Source: Geodermatophilus saharensis
GTDB lineage: Bacteria > Actinomycetota > Actinomycetes > Mycobacteriales > Geodermatophilaceae
Direction: 5' to 3'
DNA: 64,000 nucleotides
NCBI RefSeq assembly: GCF_900188205.1
Contig: NZ_FZOH01000004.1
Span: forward strand, 310,001 to 374,000
Below the pieces are notes generated by a model that was not told where the DNA came from, searched no databases, and worked only from the letters and a program-made list of their open reading frames with translations. This document shows positions 57,734-64,000 of this stretch, piece by piece; the stretch's first letter is position 1, and each line of letters begins with the position of its first letter. The position numbers and the translations under genes are program-made.

Positions 57734-58704
57734 GTCAGGTGCTCGGCGAGGTGGGCGCCGGCCAGGGACACCGCGCGGTCGACGTGCGCGCTGCTGTCGT
57801 AGAAGTCGAACTGGCTGCCCTCGCCCCAGTACTGGTCGATCGTCCCGTCCACCGAGACGGCGAACCGGTGCGCCCCCTGGGGGATGGCGGCGCTCTCGCT
57901 GTGCACCAGCAGCACCGGCTGCCGCACCTGCGGCGCCAGGGCGATCGGGTCGTAGGTGAGCCACCCCGGCCAGGCCATGACGGCGAAGCGGTTGGGCCAC
58001 GCACGCACCGCGCCGCGCCGGGGGTTCTGGTAGAAGTCGACGTCGAAGGGCATCGCGGTCAGCGGGTCCCCGGCGCCCACCGCCGGTACGTAGGTCACCT
58101 CCCCGGTCGCCTCGAAGTGGCTGCGGGCGCGGGCGCCGGCGGCCATCCGCATCGCCACGCCCTCCGCGCCGCCATAGGTGTCCGCGACGATCCGCGCGTC
58201 GTGCAGCCAGGGCGCGACCAGCGCCAGCGCGCGCACCCGCGGGTCGGCGACGGCGTTGCTCACCGTGTATCCGGCCGACGCGCAGACGCCGAGCGCGCCG
58301 ATCCGCTGCGGGTCGACGACGTCGGTGCGGCCGGCCAGGTAGCCGACCGCGTCGCCGATGTCGCGGGCCTTGAGCGCCGGCGACTCGTAGTCGCGCAGCG
58401 CTCCCCCGCTGGCCCCGTACCCCGTGTGGTCGAAGGCGAGGGTGGTGTGGCCCCGGGCGGCCAGCCGTGCGGCGTACCGGTCGGCCATCTGCTCCCGGAC
58501 GCTGGTCCAGGTGCCGGTGACCACCACGCCGGGCAGGGGCCCGTCCGCGTCCTCCGGCCGGTACAGCACCCCGGCGAGCGGGACGCCGTGGGCGGGGAAG
58601 ACGACGGCCTCGGCGGTCACGCCGTCCGCGCGGCGGCGCAGCTCGTCGCGGACTCGGGCCGGCGCGACGTCCTCGCGCACGGGCATCGGGGGCGCACTGG
58701 TCAT
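57730..58704 (-). CDS. Alpha/beta hydrolase (dienelactone-hydrolase-like)
   Basis: A 324-residue alpha/beta hydrolase. PGVVVTGTWTSVREQMADRYAARLAARG is the oxyanion region, TLAFDHTGYGASGG a typical strand and turn, and GVCASAGY the nucleophile elbow, with Cys rather than Ser in the third position of the motif. The acid and His regions are in LLVHSESAAIPQGAHRF. It looks like the YcjY/DUF1100-type group. The ATG at 58704 has GGAGAG upstream. It leads the four-gene GTGA chain. Confidence 0.85.
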   Translation of the reverse strand: MTSAPPMPVREDVAPARVRDELRRRADGVTAEAVVFPAHGVPLAGVLYRPEDADGPLPGVVVTGTWTSVREQMADRYAARLAARGHTTLAFDHTGYGASGGALRDYESPALKARDIGDAVGYLAGRTDVVDPQRIGALGVCASAGYTVSNAVADPRVRALALVAPWLHDARIVADTYGGAEGVAMRMAAGARARSHFEATGEVTYVPAVGAGDPLTAMPFDVDFYQNPRRGAVRAWPNRFAVMAWPGWLTYDPIALAPQVRQPVLLVHSESAAIPQGAHRFAVSVDGTIDQYWGEGSQFDFYDSSAHVDRAVSLAGAHLAEHLT

Positions 58705-58975
58705 GCCACTCTCCACGGCGAGGGGGAGGACGGTGCGGTGGCGGACCACCGAGGGGGGCGCCGTCCACGGTCGCGCGCGGCCGCGCGGCGGACCAATACC
58801 GAACCCGATCGGCTCCCGCTATGCCACACGGCACGGCACGGCACGGCACGGCTGTCGGCGTCCGCGGCAGCGCCCACGTGCGCGAGCAGGTACCGCGCGC
58901 GGAACCGGTGACGGGAACCGGGGGTCTGCGCCAGGATGTGCCGCCGCTCAGCCCCCCACCTCGCCGGAGACCCCC
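58705..58975. other. Divergent intergenic region with a pentanucleotide repeat
   Basis: About 270 bases between a hydrolase operon and the antiporter gene. It contains the ACGGC repeat (58828-58852). The plus-strand start has GCCGGAGACCCCC as ribosome site. No clear -35/-10 pair was found. Nothing else was recognised. Confidence 0.5.
58828..58852. repeat. Pentanucleotide repeat, (ACGGC)5
   Basis: Five perfect copies of ACGGC, about 120 bases before the antiporter start. Slippage here would change promoter or leader spacing. Confidence 0.85.
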
Positions 58976-60319
58976 ATGCCCGCACCATCCCTGCCCGGGG
59001 ACCAGGTGATCGCCTTCGTCCTGCTGGACATCGCGATCATCCTGATCGCCGCCCGCGTCGTCGGCAGCCTCGCCCTGCGGATCGGCCAGCCCCGCGTCGT
59101 CGGGGAGATCGTCGCCGGGGTCCTGCTCGGCCCCTCCCTGCTCGGGGCCACGACGTTCGTCTGGGACGACGCCCCCGCCTTCCTGGCCTGCGACCGGTCC
59201 CTCCCCGAGGGAGTGGCCCCGAGCATCAGCTCGTGCCTGTTCCCCGCTCAGGCGCAGAGCGGGTTGAGCCTGCTGGGCACGATCGCCCTGGTCCTGTTCA
59301 TGTTCCTGGTGGGGCTGGAGCTCGACACCGACCGCCTGCGTGGCCGGGCCGCCGGCATCGTCACCGTCGCCGTGGGGGTCGTGGCCATCCCGGTCGCGCT
59401 GGGGTTCCTCATCGCGCCGGTCCTCTTCACCGACCGGTTCACCGGCGTCGGCGATCCGTCCCGGATCGGCTTCACGCTCATGGTGGGCGCGATGCTGGCG
59501 GTGACCGCCTTCCCGGTGGCCGCGCGCATCCTCCAGGAGAAGGGGCTGGCGACCTCCCCGCTCGGCATCGTCGGCATCGCGGCGGCGGCGCTGGTCACCA
59601 TCCTCATGTTCCTCACGGTGGGCGTCGCCCGGGGCGTGGCGACCGGGGAGCCGTCGTCGTCGCACCTGTGGCGGCTGACGGGGACGCTGGCCTTCCTCGC
59701 GGTGATGTGGCTGGTCGTCCGGCCGGCACTGGCACGGGTGTTCAGCGGTGACAAGGTGGCCGACCCGCTGACCGGCACCCAGTTCGCCGTCGTCCTGGGC
59801 GTGGTCGTGCTGGCCGCCTACGCCGCCGACCGGATCGGCATCCACGCGCTCGTCGGCGGCTTTGTGGCCGGCCTGGTCGTGCCGCGCCACGCGGTCCTCA
59901 CCACGGCGCTGACCTCCCGGCTCTCCGACGTGGCGATCGTGTTCCTGCTGCCGATCTTCCTGGCCTACAGCGGACTGCGCACCGACTTCACCACGCTGAC
60001 CTGGGCCGCGCTGCCCGGCATCGCGCTGTTCGTGGTCGTGGCCGTCGTCGGCAAGTGGGGCGGGGCCCTGGTCAGCGGGCGCCTCGGCGGGCTGTCCTGG
60101 AGCGAGAGCAACGCGCTGGGCATCCTGATGAACTGCCGCGGCCTGATGGTGCTCGTCGCCGCCCTGGTGGCGCTCAACGCCGGGGTCATCAGCCCCCAGC
60201 TGCAGGTCGGCGCGGTGGTCATGGCGCTGATCACCACCGGGATGACCGGCCCGCTGGTCGACCGGTTCCTGGGCCGCCCGGACCAGCAGCCGGCCGCCCG
60301 GGCGGTCGAGGTCGGCTGA
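58976..60319 (+). CDS. CPA2-family cation:proton antiporter
   Basis: A 447-residue inner-membrane protein with 12-13 hydrophobic segments. The first carry LRIGQPRVVGEIVAGVLLGPSLLG, a hallmark of the KefB/NapA group; LFMFLVGLELD and IGIHALVGGFVAGLVVPRH follow. The ion-binding Asp pair of NapA-type proteins is not fully conserved here, so the ion (Na+ or K+) is unclear. No C-terminal TrkA domain is present. ATG 58976 has GGAGA upstream. A terminator hairpin follows at 60359-60393. Confidence 0.91.
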   Translation: MPAPSLPGDQVIAFVLLDIAIILIAARVVGSLALRIGQPRVVGEIVAGVLLGPSLLGATTFVWDDAPAFLACDRSLPEGVAPSISSCLFPAQAQSGLSLLGTIALVLFMFLVGLELDTDRLRGRAAGIVTVAVGVVAIPVALGFLIAPVLFTDRFTGVGDPSRIGFTLMVGAMLAVTAFPVAARILQEKGLATSPLGIVGIAAAALVTILMFLTVGVARGVATGEPSSSHLWRLTGTLAFLAVMWLVVRPALARVFSGDKVADPLTGTQFAVVLGVVVLAAYAADRIGIHALVGGFVAGLVVPRHAVLTTALTSRLSDVAIVFLLPIFLAYSGLRTDFTTLTWAALPGIALFVVVAVVGKWGGALVSGRLGGLSWSESNALGILMNCRGLMVLVAALVALNAGVISPQLQVGAVVMALITTGMTGPLVDRFLGRPDQQPAARAVEVG

Positions 60320-60358
60320 CCCGGCCGCGCCGCCCCGGCGCGATCCCGCCCGCACCGC

Positions 60359-60393
60359 ACCGGCCCGGCCCCTCGACGAGGGACCGGGCCGGT
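60359..60393 (+). terminator. Repeat family 3 terminator hairpin, copy 1
   Basis: ACCGGCCCGG (60359-60368) pairs exactly with CCGGGCCGGT (60384-60393), and CCCTC with GAGGG inside. A near-identical 35-base copy is at 60958-60992, so the two hairpins flank the lipoprotein gene. Confidence 0.8.
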
Positions 60394-60470
60394 GGCACGT
60401 CCGGGCCCCGTCGTCGGGCGACGGCCCTTCGCCTCTGCCCGTGCGTCCGGGCCGGCGGGAGGGTCGGTCC

Positions 60471-60947
60471 ATGCGCCAGCAGCTGCGTTCGGTCCGAGCC
60501 GGGGTGGTCACGGTCCTCGGCGTCGTCCTGCTCACCTCGTGCTCCGGCGACGAGGAGGGCTCCGGCGACGGCGGTGGGTCCGCCGCCGACACCCCGGCGA
60601 CCAGCTCCCCCGCGGAGGAGACGACAGCCGGGGACGACTTCTGCACCCAGGCCGAGGACCTCGACCAGCGGGTCGAGACGGCGCTGGAGCAGTCGGACCG
60701 TGACGAGTCGATCCCCGACGTCTTCCGTCAGCTCGCCGAGGAGATGCAGGGCATCACCGCGCCGGACGCCATCGCCGCCGACTGGGACACCATGCGGTCC
60801 GGACTGGAGCGGATGGCCGACGCGGTGGCCGACCTCGACCTCGGCGACGCCGACTCCGTGGCCGCCCTGGAGGACGCCGGCAGCGGGCTGGAGGACGCGA
60901 GCGACCACGTCGAGACCTACCTGCGCGACGAGTGCGGCATCGGCTGA
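60471..60947 (+). CDS. Small lipoprotein, unknown function
   Basis: A 158-residue lipoprotein. The signal peptide ends in VLLTSC, with a lipidated Cys, followed by an acidic, Ser/Thr/Gly/Pro-rich tether. The mature part is helical and acidic (QAEDLDQRVETALEQ, then FRQLAEEMQGITAP and DVxDxL-like repeats) and ends DECGIG, so two Cys could form a disulfide. The ATG at 60471 has GGGAGGG upstream. Sandwiched between two copies of the same terminator hairpin. Confidence 0.75.
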   Translation: MRQQLRSVRAGVVTVLGVVLLTSCSGDEEGSGDGGGSAADTPATSSPAEETTAGDDFCTQAEDLDQRVETALEQSDRDESIPDVFRQLAEEMQGITAPDAIAADWDTMRSGLERMADAVADLDLGDADSVAALEDAGSGLEDASDHVETYLRDECGIG

Positions 60948-60957
60948 CCCGGACGCC

Positions 60958-60992
60958 ACCGGCCCGGCCCCTCGGGGAGGGACCGGGCAGGT
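60958..60992. terminator. Repeat family 3 terminator hairpin, copy 2
   Basis: Differs from copy 1 at three of 35 positions. It lies between the convergent lipoprotein and ribonucleotide reductase genes, so it can stop transcription from both sides. Confidence 0.8.
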
Positions 60993-61031
60993 GGACGACC
61001 GGTCAGCGGCGGGGAGGCCCCGCCGGCCGGG

Positions 61032-63890
61032 TCAGCTGCAGCCGCTGGTCGAGCCGCAGCCCTCGCAGACGTAGCAGCTGCCGGCCGGGCGCATCTTCGT
61101 GCCGCAGGTCATGCACAGCGGCGCGTCGGTGACGTTGCCGGTGACCATCTCGAACAGCTCGGCCGAGGAGTGGGCCTCCTTGACCGGCTCGGCCTTCGGC
61201 TCCGGCTTGGCCGGCGCCTCGGTCGGCACCGAGCCGCGCAGCGCCTCGACGTCGACCTCCTCCTCGACGACGGTGGCCGTCGACGCGGAGGTGTCGTAGC
61301 CGGCCACCTGCGCCGCCCGCTCCTCGGCGGTGAAGATGCCCAGGGTGGCGCGGGTGTCGACCGGCAGGTGGTCGAGCGCCAGGCGACGGAAGATGTAGTC
61401 CATCACCGACTGGGCGATCCGGATGTCCGGGTCGTCGGTCATGCCGGCCGGCTCGAAGCGCATGTTGGTGAACTTCTGGATGTAGGTCTCCAGCGGCACA
61501 CCGTGCTGCAGCGCGATCGAGATGCCGATCGAGAAGGCGTCCATGACACCGGCCAGGGTCGAGCCCTGCTTACCCAGCTTGAGGAACACCTCGCCCAGGC
61601 TGCCGTCCTCGTACATGCCGGCGGTCATGTAGCCCTCGGCGCCGGCGACGCTGAACGACGTCGTCATGCTCTGCCGCTTCTTGGGCAGCCGGCGGCGCAC
61701 CGGGTGCGAGGTCGTGGTGACCGGAGCCGCCTCGGCCTCGACCGTGGCCTCGGACTTCTTGGCCTTGGCGTCGGACAGCGGCTGACCGACCTTGCAGTTG
61801 TCGCGGTAGATCGCCAGCGCCTTGAGGCCGAGCTTCCAGCCCTGGAAGTAGATGTTCTCGACGTCCTCGACGGTCGCCGTCTCCGGCATGTTGACCGTCT
61901 TGCTGATGGCGCCGGAGATGAACGGCTGCACCGCGGCCATCATGCGGACGTGGCCCATCGGGGAGATGGCCCGCTCGCCCATGGCGCAGTCGAAGACCTC
62001 GTAGTGCTCCGGGCGCAGGCTCGGGGCGTCGACGACGTGGCCGTGCTCGGCGATGTACTCGACGATCGCCTCGACCTGCTCGTCCTGGTAGCCGAGGCTC
62101 TTGAGCGCCCGCGGGACCGTCTGGTTGACGATCTGCATGGACCCGCCGCCGACCAGCTTCTTGTACTTGACCAGCGAGAAGTCCGGCTCGATGCCGGTCG
62201 TGTCGCAGTCCATCATGAAACCGATGGTGCCGGTGGGGGCGAGCACCGAGGCCTGCGCGTTGCGCCAGCCGTTGTCCGCGCCGATCTCCAGGCACTCCTG
62301 CCACTGGGCGGTGGCGGCCCGCAGCACGTCGGCGTCGTCGGCGCCGACCGGGCGGATGGCGTCGTTGGCCGCGGCGTGCTTGCGCATGACGCGGGCGTGC
62401 GCGTCGGCGTTGCGGGCGAACCCGTCGTAGGCGCCGACGATGCCGGCCAACTCGGCCGAGCGGCGGTAGGCGGTGCCGGTCATCAGCGAGGTGATCGCCG
62501 CGGCGAGGGTCTGCCCGCCGCGCGAGTCGTAGGCGTGGCCGGTGGCCATCAGCAGCGCGCCGAGGTTGGCGTAGCCGATGCCCAGCTGCCGGTAGGCGCG
62601 GGTGGTCTCACCGATCGGCTCGGTCGGGAAGTCGGCGAAGCAGATGGAGATGTCCATCGCCGTGATGACCAGCTCGACGGCCTTGACGAAGGTCCGGGCG
62701 TCGAACGTCCCGTCGTCCTTGAGGAACTTCATGAGGTTCAGGGACGCCAGGTTGCACGAGCTGTTGTCCAGGCTCATGTACTCCGAGCAGGGGTTGGACG
62801 CGTTGATCCGGCCCGTCTCGGGGTTGGTGTGCCAGTCGTTGATCGTGTCGTCGTACTGGATGCCGGGGTCGGCGCACTCCCACGCGGCCTGGGTGACCTT
62901 GCGGAAGAGCTCCTTGGCGTCGACGGTCTCGATCACCGAGCCGTCGAGGCGGCCGCGCAGGCCGAACGGCGTGCCGTCCTCCACCGCGCGCATGAACTCG
63001 TCGGAGACGCGGACGGAGTTGTTGGCGTTCTGGTACTGGACGCTGGTGATGTCCTTGCCGCCGAGGTCCATGTCGTACCCGGCGTCGCGCAGCGCGCGGA
63101 TCTTGTCCTCCTCGCGCGCCTTGGTCTCGATGAACTCCTCGATGTCGGGGTGGTCGATGTCGAGGACGACCATCTTCGCCGCGCGCCGGGTGGCGCCGCC
63201 GGACTTGATCGTCCCGGCGGAGGCGTCGGCGCCGCGCATGAAGCTGACCGGGCCCGAGGCGGTGCCGCCGGAGGACAGCAGCTCCTTGGACGAGCGGATG
63301 CGGGAGAGGTTCAGGCCGGCGCCGGAGCCGCCCTTGAAGATCAGCCCCTCCTCCCGGTACCAGTTGAGGATCGAGTCCATCGTGTCGTCGACGGCGAGGA
63401 TGAAGCAGGCGCTGACCTGCTGCGGGGCGGGCGTGCCGACGTTGAACCACACGGGGCTGTTGAAGCTGAACACCTGGTGCAGGAGCATCCAGGTCAGCTC
63501 GTGCTCGAAGACCTCCGCGTCGCCCTCGCTGGCGAAGTAGCCGTGCTCGCGGCCGGCGGCGCCGTAGGTGAGCACCACCCGGTCGATGAGCTGGCGCAGG
63601 CTGGTCTCGCGCTGCGGGGTGCCGACGGCGCCGCGGAAGTACTTCGTGGTGACGATGTTGGTGGCGTTGATGCTCCACTCGGCGGGGAACTCGACGCCGC
63701 GCTGCTCGAAGTTGATCGAGCCGTCACGCCAGTTGGTCATGACGACGTCGCGCCGCTCCCAGACCACCTCGTCGTAGGGGTGCACCCCGGCGGTCGTGTA
63801 GACCCGCTTGATCTTCAGGCCCTTCCCCCGGGTCGGCGCCTTGACGGCCCGACGCGTACGGCCTGCCGGGCGGTCCTCGATCTCGGTCAC
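61032..63890 (-). CDS. nrdJ: Class II (adenosylcobalamin-dependent) ribonucleoside-diphosphate reductase
   Basis: A 952-residue ribonucleotide reductase that makes deoxynucleotides using B12 as radical source. The catalytic region has FNSPVWFNVGTPAPQQVSACFIL with one active-site Cys, GSGAGLNLSRIRSS, NASNPCSEYMSLDNSSCNLASLNLMKFL (the second Cys and the thiyl-radical Cys, and the Asn and Glu) and PTGTIGFMMDCDTTG. The tail ends CMTCGTKMRPAG..CYVCEGCGSTSGCS, a zinc or redox Cys cluster that re-reduces the site. The GTG at 63890 has GGGAGAG upstream. No aerobic class I gene is in view. Confidence 0.95.
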   Translation of the reverse strand: MTEIEDRPAGRTRRAVKAPTRGKGLKIKRVYTTAGVHPYDEVVWERRDVVMTNWRDGSINFEQRGVEFPAEWSINATNIVTTKYFRGAVGTPQRETSLRQLIDRVVLTYGAAGREHGYFASEGDAEVFEHELTWMLLHQVFSFNSPVWFNVGTPAPQQVSACFILAVDDTMDSILNWYREEGLIFKGGSGAGLNLSRIRSSKELLSSGGTASGPVSFMRGADASAGTIKSGGATRRAAKMVVLDIDHPDIEEFIETKAREEDKIRALRDAGYDMDLGGKDITSVQYQNANNSVRVSDEFMRAVEDGTPFGLRGRLDGSVIETVDAKELFRKVTQAAWECADPGIQYDDTINDWHTNPETGRINASNPCSEYMSLDNSSCNLASLNLMKFLKDDGTFDARTFVKAVELVITAMDISICFADFPTEPIGETTRAYRQLGIGYANLGALLMATGHAYDSRGGQTLAAAITSLMTGTAYRRSAELAGIVGAYDGFARNADAHARVMRKHAAANDAIRPVGADDADVLRAATAQWQECLEIGADNGWRNAQASVLAPTGTIGFMMDCDTTGIEPDFSLVKYKKLVGGGSMQIVNQTVPRALKSLGYQDEQVEAIVEYIAEHGHVVDAPSLRPEHYEVFDCAMGERAISPMGHVRMMAAVQPFISGAISKTVNMPETATVEDVENIYFQGWKLGLKALAIYRDNCKVGQPLSDAKAKKSEATVEAEAAPVTTTSHPVRRRLPKKRQSMTTSFSVAGAEGYMTAGMYEDGSLGEVFLKLGKQGSTLAGVMDAFSIGISIALQHGVPLETYIQKFTNMRFEPAGMTDDPDIRIAQSVMDYIFRRLALDHLPVDTRATLGIFTAEERAAQVAGYDTSASTATVVEEEVDVEALRGSVPTEAPAKPEPKAEPVKEAHSSAELFEMVTGNVTDAPLCMTCGTKMRPAGSCYVCEGCGSTSGCS

Positions 63891-63946
63891 GAGCTCTCCC
63901 TCGGTGAGTGGTCCGGGCGGCTGGGGAAGAGAGCCACCCTGTTCCT

Positions 63947-63996
63947 AGCGGTTGGTGCTGACGGTTTCTGGGGTGGTGCTGAGCGGTTGGTGCTGA
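63947..63996. repeat. 15-bp direct repeat upstream of nrdJ
   Basis: AGCGGTTGGTGCTGA occurs at 63947-63961 and 63982-63996, with a partial copy (GGTGGTGCTGA) between. It lies 57-106 bases upstream of nrdJ, where a regulator could bind. It is not a NrdR box and I saw no B12-riboswitch consensus, but the window ends here. Confidence 0.7.
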
Positions 63997-64000
63997 GTGG

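Noticed and set aside
57632-60646. A 1004-residue minus-strand open frame across the antiporter
   Set aside because: It is antisense to the antiporter and hydrolase genes, has a His/Asp/Gly/Arg-rich composition from high GC, and no family match. Only its last 33 codons were kept as a separate small frame.
63891-64000. B12 riboswitch upstream of nrdJ
   Set aside because: No B12-box or riboswitch core was recognised in the 110 bases available; the window is too short to exclude one further out.

Overview
The window is about 64 kb of very GC-rich DNA packed with short-spaced genes. GTG starts are common, neighbouring genes often overlap by GTGA or TGATG, and hairpin terminators lack U-tracts. 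Together with a class II (B12-dependent) ribonucleotide reductase, a DUF222/HNH protein and the protein families seen, this points to a high-GC actinobacterium. A member of the Geodermatophilaceae (Blastococcus, Geodermatophilus or Modestobacter type) is my best guess, but it is inferred from style and not tested. I found no rRNA, tRNA, CRISPR array, insertion sequence or prophage, so this looks like ordinary chromosome.

Layout. 1-9.9 kb: the end of an aldehyde dehydrogenase gene, a DUF6958-like gene, a DUF559 protein, a divergent MFS/GlxA pair, a DEAD-box helicase, and small membrane, regulator and hydrolase genes. 9.9-18.2 kb: a sugar-uptake operon on the minus strand (ATPase, permease, lipoprotein binding protein, then a Gfo/Idh/MocA dehydrogenase and a sugar isomerase) with a ROK regulator and a hydrolase upstream. 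18.3-23.0 kb: NDH-2, then a three-gene overlapping operon (carboxylate-amine ligase, erythromycin-esterase-like protein, esterase). 23.2-32.4 kb: an HtrA-like protease, a GGDEF protein, an SDR, a pseudokinase-DUF6777 membrane protein, a WYL regulator divergent from DinB, a coiled-coil protein, a degenerate ArsC-like protein and a 51-residue membrane peptide. 32.4-40.5 kb: a LysR regulator divergent from a seven-gene catabolic operon (cyclase, FAD monooxygenase, extradiol dioxygenase, FAA hydrolase, SDR, C-C-hydrolase-like protein, VOC protein) that fits ring hydroxylation and meta-cleavage of an unknown aromatic compound. 40.6-50.4 kb: a frameshifted LigB-type dioxygenase coupled to ribA, divergent from MarR; a remnant LysR/glycolipid-binding pair; an AKR, hydrolase, SDR, phosphotransferase, SMP-30 and HNH. 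50.4-58.7 kb: hydrolases, isochorismatase, a secreted matrixin, an epimerase, a frameshifted clpP, and two paralogous SDRs around a LysR. 58.9-64 kb: a CPA2 antiporter, a small lipoprotein and the class II ribonucleotide reductase.

The less ordinary content is structural. There are three families of intergenic palindromic repeats, one of which is translated as a protein tail, and a perfect 44-bp palindrome that encodes the same CPACG peptide on both strands. A pseudokinase-DUF6777 fusion has no usable ATG/GTG start and probably begins at CTG. Several clear operators sit between divergent genes. An unusual number of frame breaks (near 1741-1766, 41369-41372, 47884-47887 and 54150) should be checked against raw reads before any is believed to be biological.
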